NCBI GenBank assembly: GCA_937871705.1
Contig: CALMOO010000476.1
Span: 2,295 to 9,968, forward strand
Source of the DNA: an uncultured Hymenobacter sp.
Lineage (GTDB): Bacteria; Bacteroidota; Bacteroidia; Cytophagales; Hymenobacteraceae
Direction: 5' to 3'
Length of the DNA stretch: 7,674 nucleotides
The notes below the pieces were generated by a model. It worked only from the letters and a program-made list of their open reading frames with translations. It was not told the DNA's origin and searched no databases. Below, piece by piece: positions 1-5,604 of the stretch. Each line of letters opens with the position of its first letter. Within the stretch, counting starts at the first letter, position 1. A program made the translations under genes and the position numbers.

Positions 1-381
1 CCCCTGGCCGTCCCTACCGCCGCCAGCCGGCTGGCCAGCCAGTTTCTGCAGCTGCTGGAGTCGCAGTTTCCAGTGCCCGCGCCCGGCCAGCCTCTGCGCC
101 TGCACACGGCCGAGGCCTGCGCCCAGCAGCTGGGCGTGCACGTCAACTACCTGAGTCGGGTGCTGCGCGAGGCAACGGGCCGCCCGGCCAGCGCCCACCT
201 TGCCGAGCGCATCGTTCAGGAAGCCCAGCGTCTGCTACGTCACTCCGCTTGGCCGATTGCCAACGTGGCCGAGGCGCTGGGCTTTGCCGACCCTACGTAC
301 TTCAACCACTTCTTCCGTAAGCACGCCGGCACGTCGCCCAACGCTTTTCGGCGCGCTACTACCCCGCTGGCCGGTGCCTGA
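1..381 (+). CDS. AraC-family transcriptional regulator, C-terminal part (5' end outside window)
   Basis: The frame is open from the first base and stops with TGA at 379-381, giving 126 residues. The internal GTG at 73 is probably not the start, because the reading frame upstream of it (LASQFLQLLESQFPV) already looks like the linker helix seen before the DNA-binding domain in Bacteroidota AraC proteins. Two helix-turn-helix units are visible. The first covers roughly residues 36-60 (AEACAQQLGVHVNYLSRVLR, then ATGRPASAHL). The second covers roughly 84-117, with the family signature VAEALGFADPTYFNHFFRKH followed by AGTSPNAFRR. The N-terminal effector-binding cupin domain would lie outside the window. 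The gene sits 110 bp upstream of the zinc alcohol dehydrogenase on the same strand, so control of that gene is plausible but inferred. The family assignment is firm; the ligand is unknown. Confidence 0.9.
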   Translation, partial: PLAVPTAASRLASQFLQLLESQFPVPAPGQPLRLHTAEACAQQLGVHVNYLSRVLREATGRPASAHLAERIVQEAQRLLRHSAWPIANVAEALGFADPTYFNHFFRKHAGTSPNAFRRATTPLAGA

Positions 382-491
382 ATAAGGCTGGTTGGAAATA
401 CGCAAGTTTGGGTGGGATATTCGCTTAGCGGAGCGGGGCGAGCGGCAGGACCTTTGCCGGGTCATTCTACCAACTCAAACCAGCTACCTAT

Positions 492-1532
492 ATGCTACCT
501 GCTAAAGGCTACGCCGCCCACAGTGCGGACTCCGACTTGGCTCCTTGGATTTTCGAGCGCCGCGACCTAGGGCCTCACGACGTACAAATTCAAATTCTCT
601 ATTGCGGCGTGTGCCACACCGATTGGCACCTGCTCAAAAACGAGTGGGGACCAGGTAATTTCCCCATGGTGCCGGGCCACGAATTGGTGGGCCGTATTAT
701 CGCCGTGGGGGCGCACGCCCAAAAATTCAGGGTAGGCGACCTAGCTGGCGTGGGCGTGATGGTGGACTCGTGCCGCCACTGCGCCGACTGCGAAAATGGC
801 CAAGAGCAGTTTTGTCAGGTGAGCCCCGTACAGACCTATAACAGCACCGGCCACGATGGGCTACCCACCTACGGCGGCTACAGCAACCACAACGTGGTGC
901 ACGAAGACTTCGCCCACCGCGTTTCTGAGAAGCTCGACCTGGCGGCGGTGGCCCCGCTGCTGTGCGCCGGCATCACCACCTACTCGCCCCTGCGCCGCTG
1001 GGGAGTCGGCCCTGGCCACCGGCTGGCTATTGTGGGCCTGGGGGGCCTCGGGCACCTGGGCGTCAAATTTGGCGTGGCCTTCGGGGCCGAAGTGACGGTG
1101 CTCAGCACCTCCGAGGCCAAGCGCGAAGATGCGAAGGCATTGGGGGCGCACCACTTCATCGTGACGAAGAACCCAGACGAGGTGGCCGCTGCCACGAGCC
1201 AGTTCGACTTCATTCTCGATACGGTGGCCGCCGACCACGACATTAACCTCTACCTACCGATGCTGCGCACCAACGGCACCTACATCAACGTGGGGATGCC
1301 GCTAGCCCCTCTGCAAGTATCGTCCTTCAGCCTCGCCAATGGCAACAAGACCGTAACCGGCTCCGGAGCGGGTGGCCTACCCGAAACGCAGGAGATGCTC
1401 GACTTCTGCGCCGAGCACAACCTCGTGTCCGACATCGAACTAATTGACATCAAAGACATTCATCCGGCCTTCGAACGCATGCTCAAGGGCGATGTGCGCT
1501 ACCGCTTCGTGATTGATATGGCTACACTGTAA
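492..1532 (+). CDS. Zinc-dependent NAD(P) alcohol dehydrogenase (CAD/YahK type)
   Basis: This is a complete 346-residue medium-chain dehydrogenase, the usual length for the cinnamyl-alcohol-dehydrogenase/YahK group, which interconverts aldehydes and primary alcohols in the cytoplasm. The GroES-like N-terminal domain carries the catalytic zinc ligands Cys41 (CGVCHTDWH), His63 with Glu64 (PGHE), and Cys158 (LLCAGITTYSPL). The structural zinc site is Cys94, Cys97, Cys100 and Cys108 (CRHCADCENGQEQFC). The Rossmann fold has GLGGLG at 182-187. The segment after the second beta strand is LSTS (204-207) with no acidic residue, which in this family suggests NADP(H); that is an inference. The ATG at 492 gives the normal family N-terminus (KGYAAHSADSDLAPW), and no Shine-Dalgarno is evident. 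It follows a partial AraC gene by 110 bp and is convergent with the SDR at 1684. The stop codon lies inside a terminator stem. The substrate is not known. Confidence 0.95.
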   Translation: MLPAKGYAAHSADSDLAPWIFERRDLGPHDVQIQILYCGVCHTDWHLLKNEWGPGNFPMVPGHELVGRIIAVGAHAQKFRVGDLAGVGVMVDSCRHCADCENGQEQFCQVSPVQTYNSTGHDGLPTYGGYSNHNVVHEDFAHRVSEKLDLAAVAPLLCAGITTYSPLRRWGVGPGHRLAIVGLGGLGHLGVKFGVAFGAEVTVLSTSEAKREDAKALGAHHFIVTKNPDEVAAATSQFDFILDTVAADHDINLYLPMLRTNGTYINVGMPLAPLQVSSFSLANGNKTVTGSGAGGLPETQEMLDFCAEHNLVSDIELIDIKDIHPAFERMLKGDVRYRFVIDMATL

Positions 1533-1586
1533 AAACAACTCACCGGGGAGGAGCCTTATTGGTCCCTCCCCGGTGAGTTGTTTTTA
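1530..1586. terminator. Bidirectional rho-independent terminator
   Basis: Bases 1530-1551 and 1565-1586 form a perfect 22-bp inverted repeat. The GC-rich core (CACCGGGGAGG pairing with CCTCCCCGGTG) is flanked by AAAAACAA on the left and TTGTTTTT on the right. A T-run therefore follows the stem on either strand. The apex can pair two or three more bases around the small loop TTATT (1556-1560). It lies between the convergent dehydrogenase (+) and SDR (-) genes and can end both transcripts. The first three bases of the left arm are the TAA stop of the dehydrogenase. Confidence 0.93.
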
Positions 1587-1683
1587 CAGCGTGGTCACCC
1601 CAGTTCAGCCTAGTTGCGTAGCATAAAGGGCCAGTGCAAACATTAAGGTGCCAATAATTTAGTAAAAGGGGAGTAGATAGGGG

Positions 1684-2484
1684 CTAGGCGAACTGGGTTG
1701 CTACCCCTTGCCGAAATGCTTCGGGGCCGGCGGCCAGTCGCCGGGCATAAATAGCGACGGCATCGGCCCCGGCCTGGTAGCGGAGCTGGTCCTTCTGGTC
1801 GGTTGCGGCTTCGTAGACTACTTCGGCAATCGCCTCGGGCGAGGAGAAGTGCGCCTGCTGCTCACTACCCTGGCTGGCCAGCAATTTCTGCAACAGGTCG
1901 GCGTAGGCCGGATGCTCGGCAACTTGTAGCGAGCGGCCCGTAAAATCGGTGGCAATGCCGCCCGGCGACACCGTTTTTATGCCAATGTTGTGGTGCGCCA
2001 GCTCGAACGACATGCTCTCGCTCCAGCCTTCAACGGCCCACTTGGCGGCGTGGTAAATTGAGTACAGCGGAAAGGCAATCAGCCCCCCGATGGACGTAGT
2101 ACTGATGATGCGGCCCGACCGCTTTTCCCGCAAGTGAGGAAGGAATGCCTTGGTTACCCGGATGACGCCCAGTAGGTTGGTATTCAGTAGATGAGTTATC
2201 TGCTCGTCCGACAAGGATTCCAGTGCCCCGATGAGGCCGTAGCCCGCATTGTTGAACACCACGTCGATGGTATGCAGGGCAATGGCCTGCTGCACAGTGG
2301 CGTCAATCTGGGCCGAGTCGGTTACGTCCAGCGGCAGCAGGGACACGCCCGGCAGTTGCGCCAGCTCAGTTTCGCGCTCCGGGCGGCGCATGGTAGCAAT
2401 CACGTGCCAGCCCCGCTCGGCAAACAGTTTAGCAGTGGCTTTGCCTAGCCCGGACGAAGCGCCGGTAATGAAAATAGTGGGCAT
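1684..2484 (-). CDS. Classical short-chain dehydrogenase/reductase (SDR)
   Basis: The protein has 266 residues when started at the ATG at 2484-2482. The frame is open further up to 2565, but those 27 extra codons do not resemble an SDR, and the chosen start puts the first beta strand (MPTIFITGASSGLG) right at the N-terminus as the family requires. The cofactor motif TGASSGLG is at 7-14, NNAGYG at 78-83, structural Asn103 (NTNLLG), catalytic Ser131, and YHAAK with Tyr144 and Lys148. The SPGGIATDF segment after the active site is typical. Arg33-Arg34 after the second beta strand fit NADP(H), by inference. Such proteins are soluble oxidoreductases acting on carbonyl or hydroxyl groups; the substrate cannot be read from the sequence. 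It is convergent with the alcohol dehydrogenase, has no adjacent AraC gene, and likely ends at the shared terminator about 100 bp downstream. Confidence 0.92.
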   Translation of the reverse strand: MPTIFITGASSGLGKATAKLFAERGWHVIATMRRPERETELAQLPGVSLLPLDVTDSAQIDATVQQAIALHTIDVVFNNAGYGLIGALESLSDEQITHLLNTNLLGVIRVTKAFLPHLREKRSGRIISTTSIGGLIAFPLYSIYHAAKWAVEGWSESMSFELAHHNIGIKTVSPGGIATDFTGRSLQVAEHPAYADLLQKLLASQGSEQQAHFSSPEAIAEVVYEAATDQKDQLRYQAGADAVAIYARRLAAGPEAFRQGVATQFA

Positions 2485-2733
2485 GTGCAGTAGATAAAGG
2501 GGGTTTTTGAGCAAAACAGGCGAGCAGATTACAAATTCATTTCGGCGTTTATCTCGGCTGGGCAAGCTACTTCACGTTGCGCGCAGCGTAGACCGTGCTG
2601 CTGGCTGAAGGCGAGAGTAGCACGGCCTGGCCGGACAGTACGGTGATAGCTTGAAAAGGGCTGTTTTCGGCTGGCGATTAGCCGGGGCAGCGGGGAGTCT
2701 ATGGCTAGGGTGTTGCTAGAAATATTCACTCGC
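2485..2733. other. Intergenic stretch upstream of the SDR, no supported gene
   Basis: Together with the nitronate monooxygenase remnant this belongs to an 827-bp gap without an intact gene. I see no convincing coding sequence here. A 66-codon minus-strand frame (2529-2729) shows no recognisable motif and overlaps the likely promoter region of the SDR that starts at 2484. A sequence similar to a Bacteroidota -7 element (TGAATTTG, minus strand, 2539-2532) has one mismatch and no good -33 partner. Confidence 0.5.
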
Positions 2734-3071
2734 TTACGCCAAGGCTTGGTATAGCTCCAGGGCCAGCTGGCGCACTAGTTCTGCGGCCGGTAGTGCTCGC
2801 GCCCGCCCGGCCCAGTGTGCAGCAAAGCCCGGCTCGCCCACCAGCCGGGCGGCCGCTACTAGTGCTTTACCTACTTGGTAGGCGCGCGAGTAGGCCGCTA
2901 CAGCCGACCCGGCTGGTCCACGTTCAGCATAAAGCGGTTGACCAAGCCCCGGGCTGGCCGGCCGGAGATAACGGCTGTGAGGGCGGTAAGCACGGGTGGC
3001 TGCTGAAGCAGCGCCGTGCGGTAGGCGGCGGTGGCCGCCGACTCAGGACAAGCACTAATGGCGGTGCCCAA
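2734..3071 (-). pseudogene. Nitronate monooxygenase (2-nitropropane dioxygenase family) remnant, C-terminal third, frameshifted
   Basis: The minus strand encodes a recognisable C-terminus of the FMN-dependent nitronate monooxygenase family, which oxidises alkyl nitronates, but in two frames. Frame one (3071 down to about 2910) reads LGTAISACPE, then YRTALLQ and the hallmark SGRPARGLVNRFM, and hits a TAG at 2900-2898. Frame two (about 2910 down to the TAA at 2736-2734) continues with YSRAYQVGKALVAAARL, then FAAHWAGRARALPAAELV, which matches the family's AYDAGKAL, WAGQ and LPAAELV blocks. Joining the two needs a net loss of one base near 2908-2912. About 112 residues of a normal 320-360 survive. 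The FMN-binding N-terminal barrel is absent, and similarity ends at the 19-bp palindrome at 3065-3113. The family call rests on remembered consensus sequences. Confidence 0.75.
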
Positions 3072-3113
3072 CTCCTCTTGCCTGACAGCGGTCAAGGCAA
3101 GAGGAGTTGGGCA
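3065..3113. repeat. 19-bp perfect inverted repeat (fold-back palindrome) at pseudogene edge
   Basis: Bases 3065-3083 (TGCCCAACTCCTCTTGCCT) are the exact reverse complement of 3095-3113, separated by 11 bases. Inside the spacer GAC (3084-3086) can pair with GTC (3091-3093), leaving the loop AGCG and a bulged A. There is no T-run after either arm, so it is not a standard terminator. The left arm includes the codons for Leu-Gly-Thr of the nitronate monooxygenase remnant, and similarity to that family stops here. Confidence 0.85.
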
Positions 3114-3219
3114 TCCAATGCCTGGCGATGGCGGGCATTGAGGGCCGCCCATCAATGCAGGGGATAGGACACAGAGCTAGGTACCGGAGCGCCAACTGGT
3201 GTATCCATATAAAAGCCCA

Positions 3220-3250
3220 AACTTCATTGGTTTAGGTTTTCTATGAAGTT
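3220..3250 (-). terminator. Possible weak terminator downstream of the carbonyl-reductase-like SDR
   Basis: AACTTCAT (3220-3227) and ATGAAGTT (3243-3250) form an 8-bp AT-rich inverted repeat with a 15-base loop. Read on the minus strand it lies about 60 bases past the SDR stop (3312) and is followed by TTTGGGCTTTTAT. The stem is short and AT-rich and the T-run interrupted, so this is only a candidate. Confidence 0.35.
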
Positions 3251-3311
3251 ATTGCTTAGTTCGATTTGGTACGCACTGCAGCCAGATGTACTATGACATT
3301 GCTTTAATGGC

Positions 3312-4049
3312 TTACCACGGGCACGTGGCGGGGGCGGGAAAGTATTCCTCACTGAAGTACTGGCCGGTGGGTCCGTTCAGGTCCAATAGCGCGTACTTCA
3401 CAATGCGTTGCCCGGCCTGCTCGACCGTACTGGTGCCTTGGTGGCCCGTGAAGTCGGTTTGGGTATAGCCCGGGCAGACGGCATTAACCTTGAAGGCCGT
3501 GTCGCGCAACTCGTAGGCCAGGTTGACGGTGTACATGTTCAGGGCCGTTTTTGACGCTTGATACACTGGTAGCCGGTAGGCGGAATTAGGATTATCGAGG
3601 TCGAAGTACAGCGTCAAAGAGGCCATGGCCGTACTTACGTTGACGATGCGCGGCTGCGGCGCCTTCTCCAGCAGGTCGAGGAACGCCTGCGTGACCCCGG
3701 CCACCCCGAACACGTTGGTTTCAAATACGGTCCGGAACTGCTCCAATGTGGCGTGCCGAACCGGCTGGAAGCTCCCCCCGCTGATACCAGCGTTGTTGAC
3801 CAGCACATCTAAGACGGGCGTTTTTTCGCCGATGGTGGCCCGGGCCGCTTGGATAGATTCGGGACTGGTAACGTCTAATTGCACGGCTTCGAGGGTAGCG
3901 AGCCCGGTGGCCCGGAGCTGTTCCACCGCGGCTTGGCCGCTTTCCAGGTTGCGGCTGCCGAGGTAGACAAAATAGCCCTGCTGGGCGAGCTGTTTGGCGA
4001 CTTCCAGGCCGATGCCTTTGTTTGCGCCGGTGACCAATGCTGACTTCAT
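3312..4049 (-). CDS. SDR-family NADPH-dependent carbonyl reductase-like protein
   Basis: The protein has 245 residues from the ATG at 4049-4047. An in-frame ATG at 4118 would add 23 residues before the cofactor-binding strand and is unlikely. The motif TGANKGIG is at 7-14, Arg33 follows the second beta strand (Lys11 and Arg33 are the usual marks of NADPH use), NNAG is at 85-88, Asn112 is structural, Ser139 (VNVST) is the likely catalytic serine, and YQASK gives Tyr163 and Lys167. The serine-tyrosine spacing is 24 rather than the usual 13, because of an insertion (about YFDLDNPNSAYRLP). This is a trait of the CBR1-like carbonyl reductase branch, which reduces ketones, quinones and aldehydes. 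The C-terminus ends with TGQYFSEEYFPAP, also typical. It lies 208 bp downstream of an AraC gene on the same strand, with an operator-like dyad between them. Confidence 0.92.
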   Translation of the reverse strand: MKSALVTGANKGIGLEVAKQLAQQGYFVYLGSRNLESGQAAVEQLRATGLATLEAVQLDVTSPESIQAARATIGEKTPVLDVLVNNAGISGGSFQPVRHATLEQFRTVFETNVFGVAGVTQAFLDLLEKAPQPRIVNVSTAMASLTLYFDLDNPNSAYRLPVYQASKTALNMYTVNLAYELRDTAFKVNAVCPGYTQTDFTGHQGTSTVEQAGQRIVKYALLDLNGPTGQYFSEEYFPAPATCPW

Positions 4050-4133
4050 GGGGTGCACTACGTGGATGGAGGTAAAAAAAAGAGCCGATGGAATTCTTCC
4101 GACCGGACAACTTAGCAAAGTGCATAGGCTTGA

Positions 4134-4150
4134 TAGTAAGACACTTACTA
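4134..4150. promoter_or_regulatory. Operator-like perfect dyad TAGTAAG-ACA-CTTACTA
   Basis: TAGTAAG (4134-4140) and CTTACTA (4144-4150) form a perfect 7-bp inverted repeat with a 3-base spacer, centred about 93 bases upstream of the SDR start at 4049. A second small palindrome, AAGTACTT, lies at 4160-4167. The size and symmetry suit a homodimeric winged-helix repressor (for example HxlR, MarR or TetR type) better than AraC proteins, which usually bind direct repeats. It is AT-rich within a GC-rich window. No promoter matching the Bacteroidota consensus was found nearby, so function is inferred. Confidence 0.45.
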
Positions 4151-4257
4151 ATGCCCTTTAAGTACTTGTAACGAATACGGGGAGTAGGGAACGCCTGAGG
4201 AGCCGCTGCTCGTGACGGGTAGCCTAGCTACTGGCGAAGCGTTGGTGGCTGGCGGTT

Positions 4258-5094
4258 TTAGCCAGCAGCTAGTTGGTGTTCCATTCCGTGTCCCACCACG
4301 GCCGTTGGGGGGTAGCCAAACTGCTTTTTGAAGGCGTACGAAAAATGCGCGAGGTTCTCAAAGCCGACCTCCAGGTACAGCTCCACGGGCTTTCTCTTTT
4401 TTTCCGCCAGCTGGTAATGGGCCAGCGCCAAGCGTTTCTGCGTGAGCCAGCGCTGGGGACTCAACTGAAACGCTTTTTTAAAGTCACGCTTAAAGGTGGT
4501 GAGGCTGCGGCCCGTCAGGTAGCTGAACTTGGTCAGGGAGATATTGAACATGTAGTTCGCTTCCATGAACTCGACCAGGTTCAGTTTGCCGGGCTCGGCG
4601 AAGTCGGCCAGTACTCCGTCGCTCTGCGGGTCGAGGCTGCGCAGCACCTCGATTACCTCCGCTACCTTCACGGCCAGGACCTTTTCCGGCAAGCGGTATT
4701 CCAGCTCGAGGTAGGGCAACAAAGAAGCAAACAGGCTCTGTAACAACGTGCTTTTAGGAAAAAGCATAACGCCAGGAGCCACAGAAAGGGCGGGCGAAGG
4801 GGTGTTCTGCGTGTAATACGCCTGCACCACGGCCGTGGGCAGCTTCAGCACCACGGCCTGATACGCGACGCCATCTTTGGGATACTTCAAAAAAGTTGCG
4901 GGCTGCTTGCGGGGCAACAGCACCGTTTCGCCCGCTCCGCAGTAGTGAGTGCGGTCGGCCTGCACCACTTTCAACTCGCCGGCCAGCACACTGACCAAGA
5001 CATTATCCTCAAAGGTTATCTCGCTCCCGTAGCGCCGGTCGCCGTGGCAGACGATGACCATTTCTGCGTAGCGATTGAGTTGCTTGCCAGTCAT
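4258..5094 (-). CDS. AraC-family transcriptional regulator (complete, 278 aa)
   Basis: The N-terminal half (about residues 1-110) is a beta-rich cupin-like sensor region: alternating hydrophobic strands around VLVSVLAGELKVV and ETVLLPRKQPATF, the latter a typical cupin end block. The C-terminal half is the DNA-binding domain. The first helix-turn-helix is at about 186-210 (SLTKFSYLTGRSLTTFKRDF), followed by KKAFQLSPQRWLTQKRL. The second is at about 238-266 (ELYLEVGFENLAHFSYAFKK, then QFGYPPT). The GRSLTTFKRDF and VGFENLAHFSYAFKKQFG forms are common in Bacteroidota regulators. The ATG at 5094 is preceded by a promoter-like region at about 5158-5185. The carbonyl-reductase-like SDR follows 208 bp downstream on the same strand, so it is the obvious candidate target. 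The effector is unknown. Confidence 0.93.
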   Translation of the reverse strand: MTGKQLNRYAEMVIVCHGDRRYGSEITFEDNVLVSVLAGELKVVQADRTHYCGAGETVLLPRKQPATFLKYPKDGVAYQAVVLKLPTAVVQAYYTQNTPSPALSVAPGVMLFPKSTLLQSLFASLLPYLELEYRLPEKVLAVKVAEVIEVLRSLDPQSDGVLADFAEPGKLNLVEFMEANYMFNISLTKFSYLTGRSLTTFKRDFKKAFQLSPQRWLTQKRLALAHYQLAEKKRKPVELYLEVGFENLAHFSYAFKKQFGYPPTAVVGHGMEHQLAAG

Positions 5095-5157
5095 TGGGGG
5101 TTGCGGTTACGGGCGGGCTAGCCTGCTTACTTTGGCGGGAAGGGCTACTTGGTAGTA

Positions 5158-5165
5158 CAAAATTA
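5158..5165 (-). promoter_or_regulatory. Bacteroidota-type -7 promoter element for the AraC gene
   Basis: On the minus strand this reads TAATTTTG, a perfect match to the Bacteroidota -7 consensus TAnnTTTG. It would start transcription near 5150, giving a leader of about 57 bases before the ATG at 5094. No clear TTTG at -33 is present; that space is occupied by an inverted repeat (5169-5185), which would suit a regulated promoter. Confidence 0.45.
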
Positions 5166-5168
5166 GGC

Positions 5169-5185
5169 TACTCCTCGCCGGAGTA
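5169..5185. promoter_or_regulatory. Operator-like dyad TACTCC-TCGCC-GGAGTA next to the -7 element
   Basis: TACTCC (5169-5174) and GGAGTA (5180-5185) form a perfect 6-bp inverted repeat with a 5-base spacer. It lies three bases upstream of the minus-strand TAATTTTG element, between the expected -33 and -7 positions. A protein bound here would block or replace contact with the sigma factor, so autoregulation of the AraC gene is possible. A dyad of this length can also arise by chance. Confidence 0.35.
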
Positions 5186-5326
5186 CTTTGTTTAAAAGGC
5201 CGAATTTGCTTTGCTCAGCAGGCCATCCCAACAGCCGGCTACTAGGCCCATTACAAGCTGGCCTTCGACCAGCCCCCTCTACTGTGGCTCATTTCTGGGA
5301 ACGCCCTTTGCCGCTTGGTGGCGGTT

Positions 5327-5406
5327 ACCGCCGTTCACGGCTAGGTGCTGCCCATTAATGAAGCTGGCCTCGGCCGAGGCTAGGAAGGCCGCCACTTTGG
5401 TAGCAC
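5327..5406 (-). pseudogene. C-terminal remnant of a short-chain dehydrogenase
   Basis: A minus-strand frame (5467-5279) contains ARATKVAAFLASAEASFING followed by QHLAVNGG. This closely resembles the last conserved block of many SDRs (EVA..FLAS.EASF.NGQ..AVDGG), where the substrate-side helix and final strand lie. Upstream in the same frame (MRSQPWPWSTFLSGVFYS) there is no SDR similarity, and no cofactor or YxxxK motif is present. Downstream the frame runs on for about 15 unrelated residues (GNRHQAAKGVPRNEPQ) to a TAG at 5281-5279. About 27 residues of a normal 250 remain, so this is a decayed gene end rather than a functional protein. It is not derived from either intact SDR here, whose C-termini differ. 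Confidence 0.65.
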
Positions 5407-5502
5407 GAGCGTAGGAATAGAAAACCCCGCTTAGAAACGTTGACCAAGGCCACGGTTGACTCCGCAACTCTTAAGAGGTTTTAGACTATCCAGATAACTA
5501 TA

Positions 5503-5551
5503 GCAGGCGGCTACTAACAAACGCTTTTTGCCTGTTAGTCAGCCCTCCTGC
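5503..5551. repeat. Imperfect hairpin between aldo/keto reductase and SDR remnant
   Basis: Three paired blocks nest around a 13-base loop: GCAGG (5503-5507) with CCTGC (5547-5551), GGCT (5509-5512) with AGCC (5541-5544), and ACTAACA (5513-5519) with TGTTAGT (5533-5539), separated only by single-base or 1x2 irregularities. That is 16 pairs in 49 bases. It starts 54 bases past the aldo/keto reductase stop, so it could help end or protect that transcript, but no T-run follows on the minus strand (the only one, GCTTTTTGCC, is in the loop). The rest of 5407-5604 shows nothing else. Confidence 0.5.
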
Positions 5552-5604
5552 TTTAGGAAAACGGCCCGACAATCGGACAGCCCCCTGACTCTGACAAACT
5601 TGCT

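Noticed and set aside
400..412. Promoter-like CAAGTTTG upstream of the alcohol dehydrogenase
   Set aside because: It has one mismatch in the -7 consensus and no -33 element at a workable distance, so it is not enough to call a promoter.
2485..2565. Longer N-terminus for the SDR at 1684-2484
   Set aside because: The 27 added codons precede the first beta strand that normally begins these proteins and show no SDR or signal-peptide features.
2529..2729. Minus-strand 66-codon reading frame upstream of the first SDR
   Set aside because: It has no recognisable motif, a proline- and arginine-rich composition typical of chance frames in GC-rich DNA, and it overlaps the upstream region of the SDR.
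2793..3167. Plus-strand 124-codon reading frame
   Set aside because: It is antisense to the nitronate monooxygenase remnant, whose family motifs are on the minus strand; its own translation is low-complexity and unrecognisable.
4050..4118. Longer N-terminus for the SDR at 3312-4049
   Set aside because: The 23 added residues lie before the cofactor-binding strand, and the family starts at MKSALVTGANKGIG.
4273..4743. Plus-strand 156-codon frame antisense to the AraC gene
   Set aside because: The minus-strand frame carries clear AraC helix-turn-helix signatures; this is a shadow of it.
5211..5414. Plus-strand 67-codon frame opposite the SDR remnant
   Set aside because: There is no family resemblance; the minus strand carries the recognisable SDR tail.
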